Positions 1 to 8,285 of a DNA stretch of 64,000 bases are shown piece by piece. Origin of the DNA: Streptomyces sp. DG2A-72. Its GTDB lineage: Bacteria > Actinomycetota > Actinomycetes > Streptomycetales > Streptomycetaceae. The notes beneath the pieces are model-generated. The model was not told the DNA's origin, ran no database searches, and saw only the letters and a list, made by a program, of their open reading frames with translations. A program made the translations under genes and the position numbers. The stretch is taken from positions 2,256,001 to 2,320,000 of the forward strand of contig NZ_JASTLC010000001.1 in the NCBI RefSeq assembly GCF_030499575.1. Reading direction: 5' to 3'. Positions within the stretch are counted from its first letter, which is position 1; each line of letters opens with the position of its first letter.

Positions 1-2
1 CC

Positions 3-179
3 ACTCCGCTCATCGAGTTGATGATGTCGTCGGGCCTGCCCGGCACGGTCACGACGAAGGCCCTGCTCGGCGAACTGGGCCTGCCCGCGGGCCCGGTCCG
101 CGCCCCGCTGCGGCCCGCCGGCCGGGAGGCGGTCGACGGACTGCTGGCGACGTACGAGGAGTTCATGGCTGCCGGCTGA
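3..179 (+). CDS. DapA-family aldolase (dihydrodipicolinate synthase-like), C-terminal end only
   Basis: Only the last 58 codons are in the window; the gene begins upstream. The reading frame runs from base 3 to a TGA at 177-179. The segment with GLPGTVTTKALLGELGLP followed by RAPLRP and a closing helix ending YEEFMAAG resembles the C-terminal helices of DHDPS/NanA-type class I aldolases, where the last helical bundle follows the TIM barrel. The Schiff-base lysine and YxxT region lie outside the window, so the true substrate (aspartate semialdehyde/pyruvate or another 2-oxo acid) cannot be judged. A strong hairpin follows immediately. Confidence 0.6.
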   Translation, partial: TPLIELMMSSGLPGTVTTKALLGELGLPAGPVRAPLRPAGREAVDGLLATYEEFMAAG

Positions 180-192
180 TGCGAAAAGGCCC

Positions 193-226
193 GGGGGCCG
201 TACCGCATGAGTGCGGTACGGCCCCC
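193..226. terminator. Strong bidirectional terminator hairpin
   Basis: A perfect 15-bp stem (193-207 with 212-226) closes on a TGAG tetraloop. It lies 14 bases after the stop of the DapA-like gene and before the 3' end of the convergent small gene at 269, so it can serve both. There is no U-run, as is usual in Streptomyces. Confidence 0.75.
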
Positions 227-268
227 AGGTCGGGTACGGGCACGGATCGGATACGGATACTGCCGGTG

Positions 269-493
269 TCAGCCCCAGCGGTAGCCGTCGCCGAACAGCA
301 GGAAGTGCTCCAGTACGTCCTCCATCGGGTCGTCCACCTGGCCGACGTTGATCAGGCCGACCCGAGGGCCGTTGTGCGAGGCCGTATTGGTCTCGTCGGC
401 GTGCGCGGCACCCGCCGGGAGCCAGCACACCATCACCGCGGTGACCGCCCCCGTCAGCATCCGTGCCACGGTCCTCGCCCGCTCGTTCGTCAT
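269..493 (-). CDS. Small secreted protein of unknown function
   Basis: This is a 74-residue protein with a signal peptide: basic N-terminus (MTNERAR), hydrophobic core around residues 10-27, and an AHA-like cleavage site near residue 31. The mature part is only about 43 residues. It contains a GPRVGLINVGQVDDP stretch followed by MEDVLEHFLLFGDGYRWG. There are no cysteines in the mature part, and it is not a chaplin or SapB-type peptide that I recognise. The start is supported by AAGGGA seven bases before the ATG. It is monocistronic between the 193-226 terminator and an empty region upstream. The ordered mature sequence suggests a real conserved secreted peptide, but its function is unknown. 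Confidence 0.6.
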   Translation of the reverse strand: MTNERARTVARMLTGAVTAVMVCWLPAGAAHADETNTASHNGPRVGLINVGQVDDPMEDVLEHFLLFGDGYRWG

Positions 494-794
494 CGCTCAG
501 TCCCTTGTTACGCGGTTCGGCAGTTGATCGGACGCTGCGTCCACCCGTTCATCTGCCTAAACCTTGATCAGGTCACGTTGAGTAACCCGATCGTGCGGTT
601 CGAGCACTCGGTGTGTACCCGTACGAGTGGGTTCAGTTGTGGCTGATCGGGAACGCAGCCAGACGATGTCGTCGTGGGTCTCTCTCCTTGCGCAAGTTCC
701 TGCAAGTTCCTGGCCTCCACGTGCCATTGGGCGCAAGATCGACCCGGAGAGCCCCGACGGCAAGTCGCCCACCATCTACCTGGACGAGTCTGTT
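494..794. other. Intergenic region without a supported gene
   Basis: About 300 bases lie between the small secreted protein and the MFS gene. Short open frames exist on both strands, but none has a ribosome-binding site or a recognisable domain. The promoter of the minus-strand gene at 493 should lie in the left part. Confidence 0.4.
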
Positions 795-2063
795 TCAGGA
801 TGCCTTTCGGTCGGCGGGCTTCTCGATCCCGGTGGTCACCCGTGCCCCTCGGAAGAGCACCGGGAGCCACAGGAGACATGCCAGCAGGGGGACCGCGGCG
901 TAGGTGGCCATGCCCACACTGGAGCCCAGCCCGTCCATGAGCGCGCCGAGGACGAGATAGCCGATGCCGATGAGCGCCGACTCCACGAATGCGATCATCG
1001 ACAGCAGACTCGCCCGGTGGCGCGACGGCACGGCCTCGTTGAACACGTTGTCCACGATCACGGCGGTGATCTCGGGAATCCCGACCAAGGCCAGGAACGC
1101 GGCGATGGTGACCCAGACAAGGCCGAGGCCGCTGAGGCCGAGTGCCGCGGCGAGCGTCACAAGAGACACCGGGACCATGACCCGATACCCGATGCGCCGG
1201 TCCGCGCGGTCCGACAGCAGCGGAGTGAGCCCGCCGGCGAAGAATCCCGCCGATATGACCACGCTGACCAATGCGGTGCCCGCTCCCTGATCGGAGAGGG
1301 TCTTCTGCGTAAAGATGATGTACGGCGTCAAAGTCGCATGCATCAATCCGGACACCACGACAAGCGTCACGAGCGCCGGCGTGGCGACCCGAAGCATCGC
1401 CCGCCACGCTGTGGCGTCGCCGTGCTCCTCGGCTCCGTCCTGCTCGTCCACCGCGTCCACGCCGCGGATCTCGGGCACCCGTGACATCAGCACCACCACG
1501 GCCAGGGCGAGGCACGCCGCCGAACCGGCGTAGACGACTCCCCAGGAAATCTGCTGCAGTTGGCCGCCGAGGACGATGGCGGCTCCGGAGGTGACCGTCC
1601 CGAGCATGGTGAACCGGGACTTGATCTTGACGTAGCCGGCCGTTGCACCACGACGCACGAGCAGGTCGTACAGCAGGGCGGTGTCCGAACCGGACACACA
1701 TGCCATGCCCACGCCCTGCCCGATGAACAGCGCCAGGAACACCCAGTAGTTGGAGAACGCCACCTGACCGAGCAGACATCCAGCTATCAGCACTTGGCCG
1801 GTCACGATGCCGGCACGCCTGCCGATTCGGTCGGCGATGACTCCCGTCGGCAACTCCGCAAGTCCGCTGACCAGGTAGAGCAGCGTCTGCAGCAGGGCCA
1901 CTTGCCCGGCGGAGAAGCCTCGCTGATAAAGGAAGATGACGAATACGCCGCGCTGGAACAGCGTGTTGGCGAGCACGGCGTATACGTAGAGCGGGCGCGT
2001 GACACTTCGTGCTGCATCGTCGACTGCAGCCGACCCGCCAAGGGCCTCCGTGGTGCCGGTCAT
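795..2063 (-). CDS. Major facilitator superfamily transporter
   Basis: This 422-residue MFS permease has about 12 membrane helices in two halves. A charged loop around residues 205-225 (EIRGVDAVDEQDGAEEHGD) sits between helices 6 and 7. The MFS signature loop between helices 2 and 3 appears as GVIADRIGRRAG, and its second-half counterpart is PLLSDRADRRIG. It probably exports a drug or metabolite by proton antiport, but the sequence does not give a substrate. The ATG at 2063 has GGGAG eight bases upstream. No regulator is directly adjacent. The neighbour upstream on the same strand is over 600 bases away, so it appears monocistronic. Confidence 0.85.
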   Translation of the reverse strand: MTGTTEALGGSAAVDDAARSVTRPLYVYAVLANTLFQRGVFVIFLYQRGFSAGQVALLQTLLYLVSGLAELPTGVIADRIGRRAGIVTGQVLIAGCLLGQVAFSNYWVFLALFIGQGVGMACVSGSDTALLYDLLVRRGATAGYVKIKSRFTMLGTVTSGAAIVLGGQLQQISWGVVYAGSAACLALAVVVLMSRVPEIRGVDAVDEQDGAEEHGDATAWRAMLRVATPALVTLVVVSGLMHATLTPYIIFTQKTLSDQGAGTALVSVVISAGFFAGGLTPLLSDRADRRIGYRVMVPVSLVTLAAALGLSGLGLVWVTIAAFLALVGIPEITAVIVDNVFNEAVPSRHRASLLSMIAFVESALIGIGYLVLGALMDGLGSSVGMATYAAVPLLACLLWLPVLFRGARVTTGIEKPADRKAS

Positions 2064-2331
2064 GCCGCGGGCTCCCAGGCAGCCATCGCGGGCTCTACGA
2101 GGCCCGTGCGCAGCTGCTCAACGCCGTCTGTGGCGCATCCCACTACCCCAACTACCCCGCAGTGCTTCACCCGTCCACTCCCCCGCCCGCAACATCACGA
2201 ACTCAACTGCCCGTCAGCGTACGGTCGCTGAACCACGCGTGCCCGATCGGACGGCGGTCTACGGGGAGCCACGGGGAATGTCGGGGAGGCACGCAGAAAC
2301 TCCCAGGTCAGCAGTGCGCTTGACTGGGTCA

Positions 2332-2466
2332 TCGAAACTCCGGGCCAAAGTCGCTACGCCGACCTCGAAACTCCGGTGGATGGTGGCTGGCGCTTCGGTC
2401 CCGGGGTAGGTGTCGAGGTCTTCCGAGGATGGAGGTTCCTACGCCGCCCATCCGGAAGACCTCGAC
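2332..2466. repeat. Repeat and inverted-repeat cluster, possible insertion-sequence relic
   Basis: Within the 610-base gap at 2064-2674 there are two copies of TCGAAACTCCGG (2332-2343 and 2365-2376). They are followed by a long inverted repeat, 2412-2425 with 2453-2466 (14 bp perfect), extended inward by 5 bp after a 2-base bulge and closing on a loop of about 15 bases. Multiple short repeats next to an end are typical of some IS families such as IS21, but I see no transposase. A terminator role for the hairpin is also possible. The rest of the gap holds nothing I can support. Confidence 0.35.
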
Positions 2467-2674
2467 GTGCCTGGGCGTGCCGGGTCCTGGAGGCCGATGA
2501 CGGCACCGAGGGCTGGTGACGATCCGCCGGTTGAGCTGAACTTGCCGCGGGTGAGGTGCTGGGGCGGATCGGCGTCGGCTGCCCGACCAGGGACAGCGAT
2601 GCGCAAACGCAGCCGGAGGCCCGATCTTGTGTCACCGTTCGCAGTGGACTTCTTCGCGTACCCGCTCAGATCGG

Positions 2675-3256
2675 TCAACGTCGCACCCGATAGCGCAGGT
2701 GAAGCACCCGGTTGCCCTGAATCACCACGTCAGGATCCTCCAACAGGTGCTGCGCGTGGACCGACCCGAAGTAGCGCTTGCCGGACCCGAAGACGACGGG
2801 TACGACATCCATGCGCACCTCGTCGACCAGGCCTGCGGCAAGCACCTGGCCGCCGACGTCGCCGGCGGCGACCTCGACGATGCGGTCACCCGCAAGCTCC
2901 TGCGCCTTGGCCACGGCTGCCTCGACGCCGTCGACGAAGTGAAACGGCGCCTCGGGGTCCCAGCCCTCGGGCTGCGGCCGGTGCGTCACGACGACCACGT
3001 GGTCGATCCCGCTCGGAGGCTTCCCGTCCCAGCCGTCCGTCAGGTCGAAGACGTGGCGGCCGGCGATTGTCGCCCCGATCTGGTCCCAGTACGGCCGGGT
3101 GTAGTCGTAGGACGTCTGCGACACCTTCAACTCGCCGCTCTCGTCCAAGGGGACGTCACCGCTGGTCAACCAGTCGAACAGCGGTCCGGGCTGGTCGTTC
3201 TCGTCCGCGACGAAGCCGTCCACCGACACCGAGCTGTACATGACTACTTTGCCCAC
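2675..3256 (-). CDS. Dihydrofolate reductase-family protein (RibD C-terminal fold)
   Basis: This 193-residue protein has the RibD_C/DHFR-like nucleotide-binding fold. The N-terminal strand motif MYSSVSVDGFVADEND, the middle GRHVFDLTDGWDG and the late AAGLVDEVRMDVVPVVFGSG are typical of the stand-alone YyaP/YwjB-like reductase family, which is presumed to bind NAD(P)H. The exact substrate is unknown. I place the start at a GTG (3256) because AAAGGAG lies seven bases before it. An upstream in-frame ATG at 3286 would add ten residues and overlap that ribosome-binding site. It is divergent from nothing and sits about 65 bases downstream of the 3' end of the AraC-type gene on the same strand, so regulation by that neighbour is possible but unproven. 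Confidence 0.8.
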   Translation of the reverse strand: MGKVVMYSSVSVDGFVADENDQPGPLFDWLTSGDVPLDESGELKVSQTSYDYTRPYWDQIGATIAGRHVFDLTDGWDGKPPSGIDHVVVVTHRPQPEGWDPEAPFHFVDGVEAAVAKAQELAGDRIVEVAAGDVGGQVLAAGLVDEVRMDVVPVVFGSGKRYFGSVHAQHLLEDPDVVIQGNRVLHLRYRVRR

Positions 3257-3322
3257 GGGGCGCTCCTTTGCTTGGGGTGCCCTCAAAATTAGCGTGGCGT
3301 GAGCTGTCGCTCTTGTAAGAAA

Positions 3323-4168
3323 TCAATCGGCCGGCAGCGGCCAGCCGTCCAGCGTGTGGCCGGGATGTTCGCGCAGGAACCGCCGCCGGACTTCGACGTA
3401 CCGGGTCGGCGTGAGCCCGGTGAACGCCCGGAACTCGTGGCCGAAGTGGGCCTGGTCGAAGTAGCCTGCGCCACTGGCGAGCTCGCCCCAGTCGATCGGT
3501 CCGACGGGATTGATCGCGAACACGGTGGCGGTGAAGCGGTAGGTACGGGCCAGCCGCTTCGGCGTGACGCCGATGAGCTCCTTGAACCGCTGTGCCAGAT
3601 GAGTGCTGCTGACACCGGCTGCCACGCTCAGGTCGCCGATCGGCGCCGCCCCGCTGGTCGCCGCGATGACGCTGCTCGTATGGCGGACCAGCCCCAGGCC
3701 GGCGGTCTCGCACAGCCGTCGCATCAGCTCCTCCTCGAGCAGCGTCAGCATCTCGTGCGGTCCGTCCGCCGTGGCCAGCCGGTCTCGCAGCTCAGCAATG
3801 GCGGGCCGGCCCCAAACCTGCTCTACCGTCACTGGCCGGTCACACAGCTCGACCGCGGGCATCGGCAGGAACGGCGCCAGCCCCCACGGCTTGACGTGCA
3901 CACCGACGGACCGGGTCCGGGGTGGGTAGTCGAACTCCCACGCGCGGGTGGGCATGGCGACCACGCAGCCATCGGCGTACTCGGCCGTCTCGATGTCGGT
4001 GCCGGCGCGGATGCGGAACGGCGCCCCGAGGTTGACGATGAGCAGCGCCGACGGCGCCGGCGGCAGCGTCAGCCGGGCGTACGGCGACGCACCCTCCAGG
4101 TAATAAAGGTCGTCGATCAGCCCGTCCAGCGGCGGTCGCGGCACTCTGGACACGTACTCCACGCGCAC
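3323..4168 (-). CDS. AraC-family transcriptional regulator
   Basis: The C-terminal third carries a double helix-turn-helix AraC domain. The first HTH is around IGDLSVAAGVSSTHLAQRF. The second is around WGELASGAGYFDQAHFGHEF, followed by the FTGLTPTRY signature. The N-terminal 150 residues form a cupin-like sensor of the DUF6597 type found in many actinobacterial AraC proteins. The start is uncertain: I choose GTG 4168 (281 residues), because the in-frame extension to 4315 is Arg-rich and unlike the family. It lies just upstream of the RibD-like reductase in the same direction (66-base gap), a likely two-gene unit. The effector is unknown. Confidence 0.75.
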   Translation of the reverse strand: MRVEYVSRVPRPPLDGLIDDLYYLEGASPYARLTLPPAPSALLIVNLGAPFRIRAGTDIETAEYADGCVVAMPTRAWEFDYPPRTRSVGVHVKPWGLAPFLPMPAVELCDRPVTVEQVWGRPAIAELRDRLATADGPHEMLTLLEEELMRRLCETAGLGLVRHTSSVIAATSGAAPIGDLSVAAGVSSTHLAQRFKELIGVTPKRLARTYRFTATVFAINPVGPIDWGELASGAGYFDQAHFGHEFRAFTGLTPTRYVEVRRRFLREHPGHTLDGWPLPAD

Positions 4169-4542
4169 AGTATCGCCGACGCCCCGCCGGCATCGCGCGC
4201 CGGGATGGTCCAGCCGCGCTGCACGACTCCGATCCGACCAATGCCACTCAACGTGAGCCATAGGGCTGCGTGTCTGACCCCGTGACAACGCGGACAGACG
4301 GCGGCGGACGAACACGGACTCCTACGGACCATCGCAGCAGACCAGATGCGCACTGGCCCAAGGTCGGCCGCCCGCCCAAGTCACTTCGGGACGAAGTGGA
4401 TGCTCGCGCACGAGCGCCCTCCCGGGCCTTCCTGGGCCGTGGAAGGGCGCTCCACGATGACCAGCGCCGACAACTGCCGGCAGCTCAGCGGCAGGTCAGG
4501 GCGCTGATCGGTAAGGCGGCCGCAAGTCACGGCCGCCCACCA
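4169..4542. other. Hairpin-rich intergenic region
   Basis: No gene is supported here. It contains three hairpins: 4382-4398 (7-bp stem, 3-base loop), 4412-4452 (9-bp outer stem), and the dapD-proximal one listed separately. It carries the AraC-type gene's promoter and the 3' end of the dapD transcript. Confidence 0.4.
4515..4537 (-). terminator. Terminator hairpin after dapD
   Basis: An 8-bp perfect GC stem (4515-4522 with 4530-4537) and a 7-base loop begin six bases beyond the dapD stop. A second hairpin follows at 4412-4452. Confidence 0.6.
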
Positions 4543-5538
4543 TCAGTTGTGGCTGTGCAAGATCTCGTTCAGGCCGCCCCACACCGCGTTGTTCGGGCGG
4601 GCCTCGACCGTGCCGGTGACGGAGTTGCGGCGGAAGAGGATGTTGGAGGCGCCGGACAGCTCGCGGGCCTTGACGATCTGCCCGTCGGGCATGGTGACGC
4701 GGGTGCCGGCGGTGACGTAGAGGCCCGCCTCGACCACGCACTCGTCGCCGAGCGGGATGCCGACGCCCGCCTCGGCGCCGATCAGGCAGCGCTCGCCGAT
4801 GGAGATGATCACGTTGCCGCCGCCGGACAGCGTGCCCATCGTGGACGCGCCGCCGCCGATGTCCGAGCCGTCGCCCACGACGACACCCGCGGAGATACGG
4901 CCCTCGACCATCGACGTGCCGAGCGTGCCGGCGTTGAAGTTGACGAAGCCCTCGTGCATGACCGTCGTGCCCTCGGCGAGGTGCGCGCCCAGGCGGACCC
5001 GGTCGGCGTCGGCGATGCGGACGCCCTTGGGCGCCACGTAGTCCGTCATGCGCGGGAACTTGTCGACGGACGTCACCTGGAGGTGCAGGCCCTCGGCGCG
5101 GGCGTTCAGGCGCACCTTCTCGATGTCGTCGACGGCGACCGGGCCGAGCGACGTCCAGGCGACGTTGGCGAGGAAGCCGAACATGCCGTCCAGGCTCTGG
5201 CCGTGCGGCTTGACCAGGCGGTGGGAGAGGAGGTGCAGGCGGAGGTAGACGTCGTGCGCGTCGGTCGGCTTCTCGTCGAGCGAGGCGATGACCGTACGGA
5301 CTGCTACCACCTCTACGCCACGGCGGGCGTCCGGGCCGATGGCCTTCGCGGCGCCCTCGCCGAGCAGTTCCACGGCCCGCTCGGTGGACAGCCGCTCGGT
5401 GCCGGACGGGCCGGGCTCGGCCGAGAGCTCCGGCGCGGGGAACCAGGTGTCGAGGACGGTGCCGTCGGCGGCGATCGTGGCGAGGCCGGCGGCAACGGCT
5501 CCGCCGGTGGTGGTGCTGGGTGCAGTCATGTCGGTCAT
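4543..5538 (-). CDS. dapD: 2,3,4,5-tetrahydropyridine-2,6-dicarboxylate N-succinyltransferase
   Basis: DapD transfers succinyl from succinyl-CoA to tetrahydrodipicolinate in the succinylase branch of diaminopimelate and lysine synthesis, supplying LL-DAP to the cell wall. The 331-residue length fits the long actinobacterial DapD type. A mixed N-terminal domain is followed by a left-handed beta-helix of hexapeptide repeats from about residue 190 ([21 protein letters not shown], then the [14 protein letters not shown] and [13 protein letters not shown] turns). The start ATG at 5538 overlaps the stop of the upstream MFS gene in an ATGA arrangement, so the two are probably translationally coupled. 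A hairpin terminator follows the stop. Confidence 0.93.
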   Translation of the reverse strand: MTDMTAPSTTTGGAVAAGLATIAADGTVLDTWFPAPELSAEPGPSGTERLSTERAVELLGEGAAKAIGPDARRGVEVVAVRTVIASLDEKPTDAHDVYLRLHLLSHRLVKPHGQSLDGMFGFLANVAWTSLGPVAVDDIEKVRLNARAEGLHLQVTSVDKFPRMTDYVAPKGVRIADADRVRLGAHLAEGTTVMHEGFVNFNAGTLGTSMVEGRISAGVVVGDGSDIGGGASTMGTLSGGGNVIISIGERCLIGAEAGVGIPLGDECVVEAGLYVTAGTRVTMPDGQIVKARELSGASNILFRRNSVTGTVEARPNNAVWGGLNEILHSHN

Positions 5539-6773
5539 GAGGGCAACCTAACCGGCGGGGGGCGGGGTGGGCCAACCGGTGGGGGCGGCGTCTCAGGTGG
5601 CGGGCCGCTCGGGGTGGCCGTGGGTGCCGGGCGGCCCGTGGCTGCCGCCAGTACGGCCATGGCGGCCACCGCGCCGAGTCCCGCGCACAGGGGCCACAGC
5701 ATCCCGGGTGCCCTCTCGTACAGCGCCCCGCCCAGGGGTGCCGCCAGGACCACGCCGCTGATGGACACTCCGGCGTAGAGGGACTGGAAGCGGCCCTGGA
5801 CGTGCTCGGGAGCCTGGTCGGCCACATAAGCCGTCGCCGTTGTCTTGTAGAGCAGTTCGCCGAGGGTCAGGAGGGTCATCATCGTCACCGCCGTCACCAG
5901 GCCCGCGCCCAGCAGCAGCACGCCGTATCCCGCGGCCACGAGCAACAGGCCGATGCCGACGATCCGCAGCGGCGACCGTCGCCGCAGCGCCAGCGCCGCG
6001 GGCAGCTCCAGGCACAGCAGCACGGCGCCGTTGATCGCGAGCAGTGCCCCGTAGGTGCGCGTGTCCATGCCGTGGTCGGCGAGGAAGAGCGGGTAGGTGG
6101 AGTACTGCTGCCGGTAGACCACGTCGGTGACCAGGATCGCCGCGAGGAGGATCAGTACGGCCGGGCGTGCGCGCAGTTCCGGCCAGACCCGGCCGGTACC
6201 GCCGCGGGTCCGTGCGGCGCCTCGCGGTGGGACCACTCGGGCTGTCCAGCAGGCCAGCGTCAGGCTGCCCAGGCCTTCGGCCACATAGAGCCAGTCGTAC
6301 GAGAACCTGGTCGCGACCACCGCGCCGAGCAGGGGGCCGACGGTGAAGCCGCCGTTCGCCGCCGCCCGTACGACTGCGAAGGCCTGGCGACGCGACCCCT
6401 CCGGCACGATGACGGCCACGAGCGCCGAGTTGGCCGCCCGCTGGACACCGGCGGCGTACTGGCACAGGGGCAGTGCGGCGTAAAGGGCCGGTGCCGGGAG
6501 GAGGGGGACAGCGGCCAGGAGCAGGCCGGATGTGATGGCTCCGGTCAGCAGTACGCAGCGGTGTCCGAAGCGGTCGCCGTACCAGCCGCCGGAGAAGTTG
6601 CCCGCGAGCAGACCGATGCCGCCGATCCCGCTGAGCAGGCCGGCCTCTGCCGTGTCGAGGCCCCGGGGCCCGGTGAGGTAGAGGAAGAGATAGGCGAAAC
6701 TCATGCTCACGGCCATGTTGGCGAAGGTGCCGCAGGCCAGTAGCCAGACAGTTCTCGGTATGTCCTTGAGCAC
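5535..6773 (-). CDS. MFS transporter upstream of and overlapping dapD
   Basis: This 412-residue MFS protein has about 12 helices. Loop 2-3 shows [11 protein letters not shown], the classical motif A. Another conserved element, [13 protein letters not shown], lies near helix 10. The C-terminus is a Pro-rich cytoplasmic tail ([14 protein letters not shown]) ending LPS. It is the family of DHA-type drug or sugar exporters; the substrate is unknown. Its last four bases overlap dapD (ATGA), and it is divergent from the HxlR-peroxiredoxin gene across a 92-base region containing a perfect inverted repeat. It is therefore the natural target of that regulator. Confidence 0.87.
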   Translation of the reverse strand: MLKDIPRTVWLLACGTFANMAVSMSFAYLFLYLTGPRGLDTAEAGLLSGIGGIGLLAGNFSGGWYGDRFGHRCVLLTGAITSGLLLAAVPLLPAPALYAALPLCQYAAGVQRAANSALVAVIVPEGSRRQAFAVVRAAANGGFTVGPLLGAVVATRFSYDWLYVAEGLGSLTLACWTARVVPPRGAARTRGGTGRVWPELRARPAVLILLAAILVTDVVYRQQYSTYPLFLADHGMDTRTYGALLAINGAVLLCLELPAALALRRRSPLRIVGIGLLLVAAGYGVLLLGAGLVTAVTMMTLLTLGELLYKTTATAYVADQAPEHVQGRFQSLYAGVSISGVVLAAPLGGALYERAPGMLWPLCAGLGAVAAMAVLAAATGRPAPTATPSGPPPETPPPPVGPPRPPPVRLPS

Positions 6774-6783
6774 GCATCTCCCT

Positions 6784-6808
6784 AGTGAGTTTCTTTTGGG
6801 AACTCACT
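6784..6808. promoter_or_regulatory. Inverted-repeat operator between MFS and HxlR-peroxiredoxin genes
   Basis: AGTGAGTT (6784-6791) and AACTCACT (6801-6808) form a perfect 8-bp inverted repeat with a 9-base spacer, centred 23 bases before the MFS start and 70 bases before the regulator start. This size and spacing fit a dimeric winged-helix (HxlR) site that would control both divergent promoters. Confidence 0.6.
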
Positions 6809-6865
6809 GTGTCAGCATGACAGCCTCGGGTCAACGACGACCGGTGGCGGAAGGGACGGACGGCC

Positions 6866-7759
6866 ATGGCGCGCAGGACTCGCCTGGAGGACTCCACCTG
6901 CGCCATCGCACAGGCCTTGGACGTCGTCGGCGACTGGTGGACCCTGCTGATCGTCCGGGACACCGCGCGCGGAGTGCACCGGTTCGACGAGCTGCAGCGT
7001 GAAATCGGGCTGTCCAGAAAGGTGTTGACCGAGCGGTTGCGGCTTCTGGTGGAGGCCGATGTGCTCGTTCGGGTGCCCTATCAGGAGCGCCCTGTCCGGT
7101 ACGAGTACCGGCTCACCCCCCGGGGTCTTGCCCTGTTGCCCGTACTCGTCGCCCTTCAGGACTGGGGGGATGCCTGGGTTCTGGGGGACGGGAGCACGAC
7201 GGCCACCGCGGCGGAGGCGTCCGTCGAGGCGCGGCGGGTGCACGAGTTGACGGGCACGCGGGTTCCCGAACTGCACCTCGCCGATGACGGCGGGGAGTTG
7301 CGCGATCCCGTCGCGGCGGAGAGTCCGTTCACCGTTCTGTACTGCTTTCCGGGGGCCTATGCGCGCGCCGACTCCTATCCGCCCGGGTGGTCGGAGATTC
7401 CCGGCGCGCCGGGCTGCACTCTGGAGTCCTGTGCCTACCGGGACCGGCTCGGTGAGTTCCGCGCGGCGGGGGCGAGTGTGCACGGGGTGTCCACTCAACG
7501 TCCGGACGAGCAGCGGGCGTTCGCGGAGAAGGAACGGCTGGGGTTTCCGTTGCTGTCGGACTCCGGACTGGCCCTGGTCGCGGGGTTGCGGTTGCCGACG
7601 TTCCGGGCGGCGGGGGCAGACCGGCTGAAGCGGCTCACACTGGTCGTCGACCGGGAGCGGGTCGTACGGGACGTGCAGTACCCGGTCACCGATGTGGTGG
7701 GGAGCGTGGCGGCGGCGCTGGCCGTCGTCAAGGGGCTTGGCGCGGGCCAGAGGAAATGA
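6866..7759 (+). CDS. HxlR-type winged-helix regulator fused to a peroxiredoxin domain
   Basis: This 297-residue protein has two domains. Residues 1-105 are a HxlR winged helix: CAIAQALDVVGDWWTLLIVRD opens it (Cys near residue 12), then the recognition helix LSRKVLTERLRLLVEADVL and the wing RYEYRLTPRG. Residues about 120-290 are an AhpC/TSA peroxiredoxin with PGAPGCTLESCAYRD, i.e. a peroxidatic Cys in a GCTxE context and a second Cys five positions later, as in BCP-type peroxiredoxins. This suggests a transcription factor whose redox domain senses or reduces peroxides. The start ATG is 92 bases from the divergent MFS-dapD unit. Its 3' end overlaps the convergent TetR gene by 32 bases. Confidence 0.88.
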   Translation: MARRTRLEDSTCAIAQALDVVGDWWTLLIVRDTARGVHRFDELQREIGLSRKVLTERLRLLVEADVLVRVPYQERPVRYEYRLTPRGLALLPVLVALQDWGDAWVLGDGSTTATAAEASVEARRVHELTGTRVPELHLADDGGELRDPVAAESPFTVLYCFPGAYARADSYPPGWSEIPGAPGCTLESCAYRDRLGEFRAAGASVHGVSTQRPDEQRAFAEKERLGFPLLSDSGLALVAGLRLPTFRAAGADRLKRLTLVVDRERVVRDVQYPVTDVVGSVAAALAVVKGLGAGQRK

Positions 7760-8285
7760 TCCGCGCCAGTACCTCGCGGGCGTACTCCTCATCGTACGTC
7801 TCATCGGTGAGAAGTACCTGGAGGCAGATTCCGTCCAGCAGCGCGACCAGGGCGCGTGCGGTGACCGGGTCCGTGCGCGGGGTGAGGCGGTCGGCCAGGT
7901 CCTGGGCCCATTCGGCGGCGACGGGGCGGAGGGCGGGGCGGCGCAGGGCGGCGAGGTAGAGCTCGCACTCCAGTTCCACGCCGGTGCGGTCGCCCGCGAG
8001 CCATTCGCCCATCCCGGCGGCGAGTTCAGAGGCCAGGTCGGTGTGCGGGTCATCCAGGGCGCCGCGTGAGGCGACCACCTTGGCGAAGCCCTCGTTGGCC
8101 TGGCGTAGGGCGGCGACCATCAGATCGTCCAGGGTCTTGAAGTGGTACGTGGTGGACCCCAGCGGTACGTCGGCCTCCGCCGCGACCGTGCGGTGGGTCA
8201 GTCCGGCGAGACCGCTGCGCCCTACGACTCGGATGGCGGCGTCGATGATCCGCTGGCGGCGTTCGGGGTCGTAGCGCCTGGCCAT
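7728..8285 (-). CDS. TetR-family transcriptional regulator of the adjacent SMR pump
   Basis: This 185-residue TetR repressor has an N-terminal HTH in RRQRIIDAAIRVVGRSGLAG, followed by LTHRTVAAEADVPLGSTTYHF, with the typical YHFKTLDDLM helix end. The C-terminal ligand domain resembles the TetR_C group seen next to small multidrug pumps. The ATG at 8285 overlaps the SMR stop codon (TGATG), so it is the second gene of a two-gene operon. The palindrome at the start of the SMR gene is its likely operator, giving autorepression relieved by a cationic drug (inference from the family). A longer in-frame extension upstream runs through the SMR gene and is not coding. Confidence 0.88.
   Translation of the reverse strand: MARRYDPERRQRIIDAAIRVVGRSGLAGLTHRTVAAEADVPLGSTTYHFKTLDDLMVAALRQANEGFAKVVASRGALDDPHTDLASELAAGMGEWLAGDRTGVELECELYLAALRRPALRPVAAEWAQDLADRLTPRTDPVTARALVALLDGICLQVLLTDETYDEEYAREVLARIISSGPRQAP

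Noticed and set aside
2410..3243. A plus-strand open frame beginning in the 2.4 kb repeat cluster
   Set aside because: Arg/Pro/Ser-rich, overlaps the RibD-like gene antisense, and has no domain.
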